A stretch of DNA of 15,668 bases from Palsa-459 sp035937595 (lineage in GTDB: Bacteria; Actinomycetota; Acidimicrobiia; Acidimicrobiales; RAAP-2). The stretch spans positions 1-15,668 of the forward strand of contig DASZHS010000028.1 of NCBI GenBank assembly GCA_035937595.1, written 5' to 3'. A model generated the notes under the pieces. It did not search any database. It was not told where the DNA came from and saw nothing but the letters and a program-made list of their open reading frames with translations. The position numbers were made by a program, and so were the translations under genes. This document shows, piece after piece, positions 6,710 through 13,673 of this stretch. The number at the start of each line of letters is the position of its first letter. Position 1 is the stretch's first letter.

Positions 6710-7603
6710 ATGGAGTGGGTCGAGATCACCGACAAGACCGTCGAGGGGGCGACCCGACGAGCGCTGGACCAGCTCGGGGTCGTCGAGACCGAGGCGGAGA
6801 TCGTCGTCGTCGAGGAGCCCCGCACGGGGCTGTTCGGACGGGTGCGGGGCGAGGCGCGGGTGCGCGCCCGGATCCGCCCGACCGGACCACGGCCCAAGCG
6901 CGCCCGGCGCGGGCGCTCCGGCCGCGGTGGGTCCACCCGACCTGCCGAGGGGGGCACGAACGGGCGCCAGGGCTCCACCGTGGCCCATGGCTCGGACGCG
7001 CCCAGCGGCTCGAAGGGGTCCCGTTCGCGCTCCCGCGGACGTCGGGGCGGCTCGCACACCCGCGAGGTCGCCACGGCCACCGTGGCCGTGCGGCAGGCGA
7101 CGGAGTCGCCACAGAGAGAGGATGGGGCGATGGCGGAGGGAATGACGCTCGAGGAGCAGGGCGCGATCGGGGAGACCTTCCTCCAGGGTCTCGTGGCCGC
7201 CTTCGGGCTCACCGCGACTATCGAGGTCCGGCTCCTCGACGAGGAGACCGTGGAGCTGGCCGTCGACGGCGCGGACCTCGGGATCCTGGTCGGGCCGAGA
7301 GGAACCACCCTGGCGGCGCTGCAGGAGGTCACGAGGACCGCGGTGCAGGCGAAGTGCCCGTCGCGGACGGATCGGATCCTGGTGGACGTCGCCCGCTACC
7401 GGGAGCGTCGCGCCCAGGCCCTCACGGAGTTCACCCAGGCGCTCGCTGCCGAGGTGGTCGCGTCGGGCGAGGAGCGCCAGATGGAGCCCATGTCGCCCGC
7501 CGACCGCAAGGTCATCCACGATGCCGCGACCGAGATCGAGGGCGTCGCCACGCGGTCAGAGGGCGAGGATCCCGATCGCTTCGTGGTGATCAGCCCGGCC
7601 TGA
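6710..7603 (+). CDS. khpB: KhpB/Jag, KH-R3H RNA-binding protein
   Basis: The protein has the full Jag layout in 297 residues. A Jag-N domain (about 1-52; EWVEITDKTVEGATRRALDQ, then EEPRTGLFGRVRGEARV) is followed by a long, basic, glycine- and arginine-rich linker (about 55-140), a KH domain with GPRG at 195-198 in ILVGPRGTTLAALQ, and an R3H domain (about 228-297) with RYRERR, RKVIHDAATEIEGVATRS and EGEDPDRFVVISP. KhpB proteins bind many RNAs and affect cell elongation and division, usually with the partner KhpA. The start is ATG 6710, two bases after the yidC stop. The linker is longer and more arginine-rich than in Firmicutes. Confidence 0.92.
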   Translation: MEWVEITDKTVEGATRRALDQLGVVETEAEIVVVEEPRTGLFGRVRGEARVRARIRPTGPRPKRARRGRSGRGGSTRPAEGGTNGRQGSTVAHGSDAPSGSKGSRSRSRGRRGGSHTREVATATVAVRQATESPQREDGAMAEGMTLEEQGAIGETFLQGLVAAFGLTATIEVRLLDEETVELAVDGADLGILVGPRGTTLAALQEVTRTAVQAKCPSRTDRILVDVARYRERRAQALTEFTQALAAEVVASGEERQMEPMSPADRKVIHDAATEIEGVATRSEGEDPDRFVVISPA

Positions 7604-7608
7604 GCGCC

Positions 7609-8232
7609 GTGTCGGACGGCCTCGCTGCCGTCCTCCGCCGCGCTCGGGACCTGGGGTTCCTGGGACCCGGGGATCCCGAGGTCCACGTCCACCACGCGCT
7701 CGCGTTCGCCGAGGCCTACGAGGCGCTCGAGGGCGGGCCTCCCGCGGCGTGCTGCGACCTCGGTGCCGGCGGTGGGGTCCCCGGACTCGTCCTCGCGACG
7801 CGCTGGCCACGGACCCCGGTGGTCCTGCTCGAGGCCTCCGTGCGGCGGTGCGCGTTCCTCCGCGAGGCCATCAGGGAGCTGGGCGTCGTCAAGGCGGGCG
7901 TGACCGAGGGCAGGGTCGAGGACCTCGCGAGGACGCCCCTCCTCGAGGGCCGGTTCGAGCTCGTCACCGCGCGGTCGTTCGGGCGCCCGGCGACCACCGC
8001 CGAGTGCGCGGTCCGGCTCCTCTCGCCAGGGGGGCTGCTCATGGTGGCCGAGCCGCCCATGGGCGAGGTGGGCGTGGCCCGGTGGCCGAGCGAGGGGCTG
8101 GCGGCGCTGGGGCTCGAGCCGGCCGACGTCGCCGGACTCGAGCCCCGGCTCGTGGCGATCCGCAGAGGGGGCCCGTGCCCGGACCGCTATCCGCGCCGCA
8201 ACGGGATTCCCGCCAAGCGGCCGCTGTTCTGA
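7609..8232 (+). CDS. rsmG: RsmG, 16S rRNA (guanine527-N7)-methyltransferase
   Basis: RsmG (GidB) methylates N7 of G527 in 16S rRNA using SAM; its loss gives low-level streptomycin resistance in many bacteria. The 207-residue protein has the SAM-binding motif CDLGAGGGVPGLVLA at about 49-63, VVLLEASVRRCAFLREAI, the VTARSFGRPATTAE region, a core strand GGLLMVAEPP and the family ending YPRRNGIPAKRPLF. It is more diverged and shorter at the N-terminus than the E. coli protein. I chose GTG 7609-7611, five bases after the khpB stop; no good ribosome binding site is visible, so coupling is likely. It is the last gene of the rpmH set and is followed by a GC-rich hairpin. Confidence 0.88.
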   Translation: MSDGLAAVLRRARDLGFLGPGDPEVHVHHALAFAEAYEALEGGPPAACCDLGAGGGVPGLVLATRWPRTPVVLLEASVRRCAFLREAIRELGVVKAGVTEGRVEDLARTPLLEGRFELVTARSFGRPATTAECAVRLLSPGGLLMVAEPPMGEVGVARWPSEGLAALGLEPADVAGLEPRLVAIRRGGPCPDRYPRRNGIPAKRPLF

Positions 8233-8275
8233 GCCCCGCCCACCCTTGCAGAGGTCCGGAGTGGCCCCCGAGCCC

Positions 8276-8295
8276 GGTTCGGCGCGCGCCGAGCC
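8276..8295 (+). terminator. GC-rich hairpin after rsmG, possible terminator
   Basis: GGTTCGG and CCGAGCC flank a CGCGCG core, and the inner 14 bases (8279-8292) are a perfect palindrome. There is no T-run after it, so if it ends transcription it does so as a T-less terminator. It lies 43 bases past the rsmG stop and before the parA promoter. Confidence 0.4.
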
Positions 8296-8331
8296 CCTCG
8301 AAGCCGAAGATCGTGCTATCCCCGCTGTCAC

Positions 8332-8347
8332 CGTTTCACGGGTAACT
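8332..8347 (+). promoter_or_regulatory. Degenerate parS-like site upstream of parA
   Basis: CGTTTCACGGGTAACT matches the parS consensus TGTTTCACGTGAAACA at 12 of 16 positions. The left half GTTTCAC is intact, while the central CACGTG reads CACGGG. A ParB-binding site is expected near parAB and oriC. The broken centre makes this a candidate only. Confidence 0.35.
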
Positions 8348-8449
8348 CCCGTGGGCGTCCAGCGGCAGGCGGCGCGGGCACGACCGGGCCCGGGCGGGCG
8401 CCCCGGAGAGGGCCGTGCGGCCCCCTCGCACGCGCGCGGGAGAGATTCC

Positions 8450-8479
8450 TTGACTTGACGAGACCGAGCACGGTTGAAT
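8450..8479 (+). promoter_or_regulatory. Candidate parA promoter
   Basis: TTGACT (8450-8455) and TTGAAT (8474-8479) are separated by 18 bases, matching the housekeeping consensus at 5 of 6 and 4 of 6 positions. Predicted transcription begins near 8486, giving a leader of about 25 bases to ATG 8512. This argues against using the upstream TTG at 8455 as the parA start. Confidence 0.5.
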
Positions 8480-8511
8480 GTCGCGGTGGGACCTCGACAC
8501 ACCGCTCGCTG

Positions 8512-9804
8512 ATGGGATTCTGGCGGCGGCAGAAGGTGCAGCGAGGTCACGATCCCCGATCGCCAGCGTCAAGAGGCATCGCAACGACCGACGCGCCGCC
8601 CTTCGCGCCCGCACCCGACGCCACCTCGGTGGTCATCGAACGTGTCCCCGAAGAGGCGGACGCACCGTCCCCCACCCCCCACGTTGGGCGGGTCAGCGGA
8701 CCCGGTACACCCGCGGCATCGGACACCCTGCACGATCAAGAGGGGCCGAGCGAACCCTCCGTCACGGACCGGGAGCGGCCGGCGTCGACGACCCGAGAGG
8801 CGCCCGCGTGGATCTACCCACCCGAGGTCGGGACGGTGGCCGGCGCTGATGACGCCAGCGACGCCCAGAACCGAGTCAGCCAGGTGGCAGCCCCTGCGGG
8901 TGAGCCCATCGTCGCTCCCGCCCCGGTGCCTCAGGGCGGGATCGTCGACGTCGAGGCACCGGCGGCGGACGACACGGCGGCCACGCCGGCCGCCGCCCGA
9001 CCGGCGCACGAGCGACCCGTCCGGCCGCTCCCCCGGGTGATCGCGGTCGCCAACCAGAAGGGCGGGGTCGGCAAGACGACCACCACGGTCAACCTGGGTG
9101 CCAGCCTCGCGCTCTTCGGCTACCGCGTCCTCGTCGTCGACCTCGACCCGCAGGGCAACGCCACGACGGGCCTCGGTGTGGACGGACGCGGGTTCCAGCA
9201 CTCGATGTACGACGTGCTCCTGTCCGACACGCCGATGGTGGACTGCATCGAGCCGGTCGGGATCGCGAACCTCTTCGTCGCGCCCGCGACCCTCGACCTC
9301 GCGGGCGTCGAGCAGGAGCTCTTCAGCGTGCTCAGCCGCGAGCTTCGGCTCAAGCGGGCCCTGTCCACCGTCGTCGATGACTACGACTTCATCTTCGTCG
9401 ACTGCCCGCCGTCGCTCGGGCTGATCACGATCAACGCGTTCGCGGCGGCCTCGGAGATCCTCGTGCCCGTGCAGTGCGAGTTCTACGCCCTGGAGGGCCT
9501 CACCCAGCTGCAGCGGATCGTCTCTTTGGTCCAGCGCAACCTGAACGAGGAGCTCGAGATCTCGACGGTGGTGCTGACCATGTACGACGCCCGGACGCGG
9601 CTGTCCGAGGACGTGGCCAACGAGGTGCGGCGTCACTTCCCCACCCAGACCCAGGGCACGGTGATCCCGAGGACGGTCCGGCTCTCCGAGGCGCCCTCGT
9701 TCGGGCAGCCCATCACGACGTTCGATCCGGCATCCAAGGGCGCGAGGGCCTACAAGGCCCTCGCCAGGGAGGTGAGCGATGGCGCGCAGAAGCGGGCTGG
9801 GTAA
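8512..9804 (+). CDS. parA: ParA, chromosome-partitioning ATPase with long N-terminal extension
   Basis: ParA (Soj) is the deviant-Walker ATPase that works with ParB to segregate origins. The core starts near residue 176 and is standard: VIAVANQKGGVGKTTTTVNL (Walker A, K183/K188), VLVVDLDPQGNATTGLG, FIFVDCPPSLGLITINA, a QCEFYALEGLTQL segment and IPRTVRLSEAPSFGQPI. The start ATG 8512 gives 430 residues, because about 170 residues rich in Pro, Ala and acidic side chains precede the core. The promoter at 8450-8479 and GC-rich third positions through the extension support it. GTG 9037 would give a Soj of usual length (255 residues) but has no ribosome binding site. The gene overlaps parB by 26 bases. 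Confidence 0.9.
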   Translation: MGFWRRQKVQRGHDPRSPASRGIATTDAPPFAPAPDATSVVIERVPEEADAPSPTPHVGRVSGPGTPAASDTLHDQEGPSEPSVTDRERPASTTREAPAWIYPPEVGTVAGADDASDAQNRVSQVAAPAGEPIVAPAPVPQGGIVDVEAPAADDTAATPAAARPAHERPVRPLPRVIAVANQKGGVGKTTTTVNLGASLALFGYRVLVVDLDPQGNATTGLGVDGRGFQHSMYDVLLSDTPMVDCIEPVGIANLFVAPATLDLAGVEQELFSVLSRELRLKRALSTVVDDYDFIFVDCPPSLGLITINAFAAASEILVPVQCEFYALEGLTQLQRIVSLVQRNLNEELEISTVVLTMYDARTRLSEDVANEVRRHFPTQTQGTVIPRTVRLSEAPSFGQPITTFDPASKGARAYKALAREVSDGAQKRAG

Positions 9805-10708
9805 GGGCCTCGGGGCCCTGATCCCCGGCGAGCAGGCGGCGGACGGCAACGGCAGCGCGCCCGAGGGCCTCGAGCTGCTCGAGCTCCCCCTCGACGCGAT
9901 CCGCCCGAACAGCTACCAGCCGAGGACCCACTTCGACGAGTCCTCGCTCGCCGACCTGGCCGCGTCGATCACCGAGGTGGGCGTTCTCCAGCCGGTCCTG
10001 GTCCGCCACCTCGACGGCCACGACGACGAGTTCGAGCTCGTGGCCGGGGAGCGCCGGTGGCGCTCCGCGCGGCGCGCGGGCCTCGCGACGATCCCCGCCA
10101 TCGTCCAGGACCGCACGTCGGACGTGCACGCCCTCGAGGTCGCCCTCATCGAGAACCTCCACCGCACGGACCTGAACCCGCTCGAGGAGGCCGCGGCGTA
10201 CCAGCAGCTCATCGACGAGTTCGCCCTGACCCACGAGCAGGTGGCGGCGCGCGTCAGCCGCAACCGCGTGACGATCACCAACACCCTCCGCCTGCTCCAG
10301 CTGCCGCCGACGGTGCAGGGGGCGATCGCGGACGGCCGACTCACCGCCGGGCACGCGCGCGCCCTCCTGCCGTTGGGCGACCCCGCCACCATCGAGGCGA
10401 CCGCCGCCCAGGTCGAGACCGAGGGGCTCAGCGTGCGTGCCACCGAGCAGCTCGTGAAGCGCCTGACGGGTCCGCCGCCGGCGCCCACGCCGCCGGACGA
10501 GCCGGTGGACGGGACCGGTCCGAAGGAGCCGGCCCTGCCCGACGCCGGCATCAGCGAGCTCGAGCACCTCCTCGAGCGCCACCTGGAGACACGCGTCAGG
10601 GTCGAGCTCCTCCGCGGGAAGAAGGGCAAGGTCATCGTCGAGTTCGCCGACCTCGACGACCTCGAGCGGATCTACCGCGCGGTGACCGGCGTGGCGTCAC
10701 CGACCTGA
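9779..10708 (+). CDS. parB: ParB, centromere-binding CTPase
   Basis: ParB binds parS, spreads as a CTP-dependent clamp and is moved by ParA. The 309-residue protein has the N-terminal ParA-interaction stretch RRSGLGKGLGALIP (about 3-16), the CTP-binding motif GERRWRSARRAG (90-101), ENLHRTDLNPLEEAAAY (125-141), a helix-turn-helix around 150-175 (THEQVAARVSRNRVTITNTL), DGRLTAGHARALL and a C-terminal dimerisation part ending in VIVEFADLDDLERIYRAV. ATG 9779 has AGGGAGG eight bases upstream and lies inside the parA 3' end. The stop codon falls within the first of two CTGACACACC repeats, and a likely terminator follows about 55 bases later. Confidence 0.95.
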   Translation: MARRSGLGKGLGALIPGEQAADGNGSAPEGLELLELPLDAIRPNSYQPRTHFDESSLADLAASITEVGVLQPVLVRHLDGHDDEFELVAGERRWRSARRAGLATIPAIVQDRTSDVHALEVALIENLHRTDLNPLEEAAAYQQLIDEFALTHEQVAARVSRNRVTITNTLRLLQLPPTVQGAIADGRLTAGHARALLPLGDPATIEATAAQVETEGLSVRATEQLVKRLTGPPPAPTPPDEPVDGTGPKEPALPDAGISELEHLLERHLETRVRVELLRGKKGKVIVEFADLDDLERIYRAVTGVASPT

Positions 10709-10736
10709 CACACCGACGTTGCCGGGCTGACACACC
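10705..10736 (+). repeat. Pair of 10-base direct repeats at the parB stop
   Basis: CTGACACACC occurs at 10705-10714 and 10727-10736, start to start 22 bases, or two helical turns. The second copy leads into GACAC-N5-GTGTC (10729-10743). The first copy contains the parB stop. The spacing would suit a dimeric DNA-binding protein on one face; no function is known. Confidence 0.6.
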
Positions 10737-10763
10737 ACGTGTCCGCACAGGTCGAGGGTTATC

Positions 10764-10793
10764 CCCAGCCTGTGCCTGAGGTTGTGGGTTTTT
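10764..10793 (+). terminator. Likely intrinsic terminator of parAB
   Basis: CCCA (10764-10767) and CCT (10769-10771) pair with TGGG (10785-10788) and AGG (10779-10781) to form an interrupted stem with loop GTGCCTG. TTTTT (10789-10793) follows immediately. A five-T run is rare in this sequence. The stem is short and interrupted, so efficiency is uncertain. Confidence 0.45.
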
Positions 10794-10998
10794 ACCCTCG
10801 GGTCGCCCTGTGGTCACACGCCGTCCGCCTCTGACGCCCGAGCTTCCACGACCGTGCCAGCGTGACGCCACGGGCTCGGAGTCGGTCGCCGGCGTCGATC
10901 CGAGCATCCCCGCGGCGGCGCCAGCCCGCGCCGGGTGCCACGTGCGCCGGCATCGTGCATCCGGCGGTTACGTGCGGGAACACCTCCAAGGCCGTTGC

Positions 10999-11011
10999 TG
11001 AAGAATCTTCA
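10999..11011 (-). terminator. Small palindrome after the cwlM-like gene
   Basis: TGAAG-AAT-CTTCA forms a five-pair stem ten bases past the stop codon of the cwlM-like gene. Flanking GCCG and CGGC could extend it imperfectly. It may be a weak terminator; no T-run follows on the minus strand. Confidence 0.25.
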
Positions 11012-11020
11012 CGCCGGCAC

Positions 11021-11989
11021 CTACGCGACGGTGGCCGCCCAGGCTTCGACGGCGAGGGCGACCGCCTCCGCCAGCTGGGCGGTGCGCTCGACGAGACGGT
11101 CGACCGGCCCGACCTCGAGGACCGAGGCGGGCATCCGGGACTCGCGCAGGACCGTGAGCGCCATCCCCCGCGTGGCGCCGTCGACGCCGAGGGCCCGGCC
11201 GGCGTGCTCGGCGAGGGCCTCGGCGAGGCGCCGGCCCGAGGGCGACTCGCTGCGGTCCGTCGCGAAGTACAGCCCGGTGGCGACGGCCGTGCCTGGGTCG
11301 AGCCGGACGACCACGAGGCAGCGCGCCGTCGAGGTGTTGGCGGACGCCGCCATCGGCGTCTCGTCGGACTCCCGCAGCACGATCGCCGTCGCCCCGCGAC
11401 CCCGCAGGGACCTCGCGGCCGCCTCGACGACCGCGTCGAGGCCCCCCGCCTGGCCGATCGCGAGGACGAGGGTGTCGAGGCGGCCGGGTCGCGACGCCGC
11501 GCGCTCCTTCACCTCGTTCACGAGGGTCGAGCGGGGGTGGCGGACCGCGAGGCGCCGCAGCTCGGCCAGCGTGGCGGGCCCCGCGACGCCGTCGGCCGGG
11601 AGCCCCGCGTCGCGCTGGAACCCCGCCACCGCCGCCCGCGTGGCCGCCCCGTAGATGCCATCGACGCGGCCGGGGTTGAAGCCGAGGGCCGCCAGGCGCT
11701 CCTGGAGCTCGGCCACGTCGTCGCCTCGCTGCAGCGGGGCGGTGGTCGACAGGACCCGGTCGCCCAGCCGCCGCCCGGCCTCGACGAGGCGGTCCCAGGT
11801 CGAGGTCGTCACGATCCCGTCGTTGCGCAGCCCACGGTGGCGCTGGAACGCCTCCACCGCCGCGCGCGTCGAGGGCCCGAAGAGCCCGGGGGGATCGCCG
11901 TCAGGGACGTGACCCAGCGCGGCGAGCCGCTCCTGGACGTCGGCGACCGCGGCGCCCGTCGAGCCCTCGGCGAGCGGCAGCGAGGGCAG
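11021..11989 (-). CDS. CwlM-like protein: two peptidoglycan-binding domains plus degenerate amidase domain
   Basis: The frame encodes two PG_binding_1 domains (about residues 8-70 and 86-147, each with VQERLAALG or LQERLAALG and a TRAAV..FQR..GL core) and an Amidase_3-like domain (about 168-315). There is no signal peptide. In the amidase domain the usual DPGHGG is AIGQAGG (177-183), the zinc-binding Glu after it is missing, and SIHAN is replaced by VVRLDPG (227-233); only the late Glu in SVLEVGP (E292) remains. Mycobacterial CwlM has the same layout, lies beside trxA, is cytoplasmic and regulates MurA and wall synthesis. I infer a similar non-enzymatic role. No ATG, GTG or TTG gives a sensible start: CTG 11987-11989, eight bases after the trxA stop, is my best guess, and 322 residues follow. 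Confidence 0.75.
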   Translation of the reverse strand: MPSLPLAEGSTGAAVADVQERLAALGHVPDGDPPGLFGPSTRAAVEAFQRHRGLRNDGIVTTSTWDRLVEAGRRLGDRVLSTTAPLQRGDDVAELQERLAALGFNPGRVDGIYGAATRAAVAGFQRDAGLPADGVAGPATLAELRRLAVRHPRSTLVNEVKERAASRPGRLDTLVLAIGQAGGLDAVVEAAARSLRGRGATAIVLRESDETPMAASANTSTARCLVVVRLDPGTAVATGLYFATDRSESPSGRRLAEALAEHAGRALGVDGATRGMALTVLRESRMPASVLEVGPVDRLVERTAQLAEAVALAVEAWAATVA

Positions 11990-11997
11990 TCGCGCGC

Positions 11998-12318
11998 CTA
12001 GAGGTACGCGGAGAGCTCCTGGAGGAGCGCCCCTTTGGGCTTGGCGCCGACCAGTCGGGCCACCGGCTCGCCCCCCTTGAACAGGATGAGGGTCGGGATC
12101 GACATGACGGAGAACGCCTGGGCGACCTTCAGGTTCTCGTCGACGTTGAGCTTGCCGATGTCGAGCCGTCCCGCCTGCTCGGTCGCGAGCTCCTCGAGGA
12201 TCGGCGCGATCTGCTTGCACGGCCCGCACCACTCCGCCCAGAAGTCGACGAGCAGCGGCGTCTCAGCCGCGCCCACGATCTCGTTGAACGTGTCGTCGGT
12301 CAGGGTCTGCACTGGCAT
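11998..12318 (-). CDS. trxA: Thioredoxin
   Basis: This 106-residue protein is a classical thioredoxin, the small cytoplasmic disulfide reductant recycled by thioredoxin reductase. It shows LLVDFWAEWCGPCKQIAPIL with the redox pair C31/C34, the strand LDIGKLNVDEN, and the cis-proline P75 in SIPTLILFKGGE. Length is typical. ATG 12316-12318 has GGAGG five bases upstream. The gene lies 62 bases after trxB on the same strand, and together they form the thioredoxin system; the cwlM-like gene follows directly. In mycobacteria the homologous trio is also trxB-trxC-cwlM. Confidence 0.96.
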   Translation of the reverse strand: MPVQTLTDDTFNEIVGAAETPLLVDFWAEWCGPCKQIAPILEELATEQAGRLDIGKLNVDENLKVAQAFSVMSIPTLILFKGGEPVARLVGAKPKGALLQELSAYL

Positions 12319-12380
12319 GGGTCCTCCGTTCAGCCAACCGTACCAACGCCGCCCCGGCCCGGGCTGTTCCCGGTCGCCGC

Positions 12381-13331
12381 TCAGTGGTGGTGCGCGAGCC
12401 AGCGCTCCGCGTCGATGGCCGCCATGCAGCCCGAGCCCGCCGCGGTCACCGCCTGGCGGTAGACGTGGTCCTGGACGTCGCCCGCGGCGAAGACGCCCAC
12501 CACGCTCGTGCGCGTGCCCTCGGTGGTCACGACGTAGCCCGCCTCGTCGAGGTCGAGCTGGCCCTTCACGAGCCCCGTGTTGGGCTCGTGGCCGATCGCG
12601 ACGAACACCCCGGTGACCGCGAGCGTGCCGGCCTCGTCGGTCAAGGTGTCACGGACGGCGATCCCCGTGACGGCGTCCTCGCCGAGGATCTCGGTGACGA
12701 CGGTGTTCCAGCGCAGCTCGATCAGGGGGTGGTCGAAGGCGCGCTGCTGCATGATGCGCGAGGCGCGCAGCTCGTCGCGGCGGTGCACGAGGGTCACCTT
12801 CGTCGCGAAGCGCGTGAGGAAGAGCGCCTCTTCGATCGCCGAGTCGCCGCCGCCGATGACGGCGATCTCCTGGCCGCGGAAGAAGAACCCGTCGCACGTC
12901 GCGCACGTGGAGAGCCCGTGGCCGAGCAGCCGCGCCTCGCCCGGGACGGCGAGCGCCACGGCGCGCGCACCCGCGGCGAGGATGACCGCGTCGGCCACGA
13001 GGTCCGGCTCGTCGTCGTCGCCCAGCCACAGCGAGAACGGCGAGGCGTCGAGCTCGGCGCGGACCACCTTGGCGACGCGCAGGTCCGCCCCGAAGCGCAG
13101 CGCCTGGGCGCGCATCCGGCCCATGAGGTCGGGGCCGAGGATCGCGTCGATGAACCCGGGGTAGTTCTCGACCTCCGTCGTGAGCATGAGCTGGCCGCCC
13201 GGCTGGTCCGACGTCGAGGACGGCTCGCCCTCGAGGACGACCGGGGTGAGCTGGGCGCGCGCGGCGTAGATGGCGGCGGTGAGCCCGGCGGGGCCCGAGC
13301 CGATGATCGCGAGCGGGACGCGCTCGGTCAC
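12381..13331 (-). CDS. trxB: Thioredoxin reductase (NADPH)
   Basis: TrxB is the FAD enzyme that passes electrons from NADPH to thioredoxin. The 316-residue protein has the FAD motif IIGSGPAGLTAAIYAARA (11-16 for GSGPAG), the redox pair CATC (143-146), the NADPH Rossmann motif VIGGGDSAIEEALFL (160-165 for the core), HRRDELRAS (183-191), which favours NADPH, and the FAD-binding C-terminal GVFAAGDVQDHVYRQAV. The start is GTG 13329-13331, two bases after the stop of the small membrane protein gene. There is no clear ribosome binding site, so it is probably translated by coupling. It ends in AHHH, a small natural histidine cluster. Confidence 0.95.
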   Translation of the reverse strand: MTERVPLAIIGSGPAGLTAAIYAARAQLTPVVLEGEPSSTSDQPGGQLMLTTEVENYPGFIDAILGPDLMGRMRAQALRFGADLRVAKVVRAELDASPFSLWLGDDDEPDLVADAVILAAGARAVALAVPGEARLLGHGLSTCATCDGFFFRGQEIAVIGGGDSAIEEALFLTRFATKVTLVHRRDELRASRIMQQRAFDHPLIELRWNTVVTEILGEDAVTGIAVRDTLTDEAGTLAVTGVFVAIGHEPNTGLVKGQLDLDEAGYVVTTEGTRTSVVGVFAAGDVQDHVYRQAVTAAGSGCMAAIDAERWLAHHH

Positions 13332-13333
13332 GC

Positions 13334-13666
13334 CTAGGCCCGGGTCTTGGTCGGCACCACGCGCCGGTAGCGCCACGCGACGAGCCCGAGCCCGAGGCTC
13401 AGCACCCCGAGGAGCGCCCAGCTCGCCCACTGGTGCGCGGGGAACAGGTACACGTCGAGGATCCGCAGCAGCGCCACGCAGACCGCCACGGCGACGACGA
13501 TGACGCTGAAGACGATGATGAACGAGAACGCGATCGACCGGCCGACCAGCAGGATCGGACGGATGACCCGGTCGTGCAGCGTGTCGACGACGTCGTCGAT
13601 CCACGACATCGCGGTGCCCGCGAGGTCGCGCTTCGGGCTCGACGCGTTGGGGTCCTGGTCCGTCAC
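13334..13666 (-). CDS. Small membrane protein with two hydrophobic segments, unknown function
   Basis: I do not recognise this 110-residue protein. It has a polar, charged N-terminus (TDQDPNASSPKRD), an amphipathic stretch WIDDVVDTLHDRVIRP, a long hydrophobic segment (about 45-67, FSFIIVFSVIVVAVAVCVALL), a short loop DVYLFPAHQW, and a second segment WALLGVLSLGLGLVAW ending in a basic tail RYRRVVPTKTRA. This fits a two-pass membrane protein with both ends in the cytoplasm. The GTG start (13664-13666) has no ribosome binding site, but TAGGGT lies seven bases upstream, as in actinobacterial leaderless genes. It sits between degV and trxB where mycobacteria have sigM and its anti-sigma gene; nothing in the sequence suggests anti-sigma function. 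Confidence 0.7.
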   Translation of the reverse strand: MTDQDPNASSPKRDLAGTAMSWIDDVVDTLHDRVIRPILLVGRSIAFSFIIVFSVIVVAVAVCVALLRILDVYLFPAHQWASWALLGVLSLGLGLVAWRYRRVVPTKTRA

Positions 13667-13673
13667 GCGGAGG

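Larger units (their letters stand above)
10709..11020. other. Convergent gap between parB and the cwlM-like gene
   Basis: These 312 bases are long for a gap between converging genes. They hold the direct repeats at the parB end, a set of overlapping hairpins at 10746-10800 (CACAGG/CCTGTG, GGG-TTAT-CCC, CGAGGGT at 10753-10759 with ACCCTCG at 10794-10800), a DnaA-box-like TTATCCCCA (10759-10767), a likely terminator, and a small palindrome near the cwlM-like stop. Bases 10801-10990 show nothing I recognise, and no convincing open frame. Confidence 0.6.

Noticed and set aside
8455..8511. TTG 8455 as the start of parA
   Set aside because: It lies within the proposed promoter, upstream of the predicted transcript start, with no ribosome binding site. 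ATG 8512 fits better.
10736..10944. CACGTG cores at 10736-10741 and 10939-10944 as parS sites
   Set aside because: The flanks do not match TTT...AAA, so only the six-base centre agrees.
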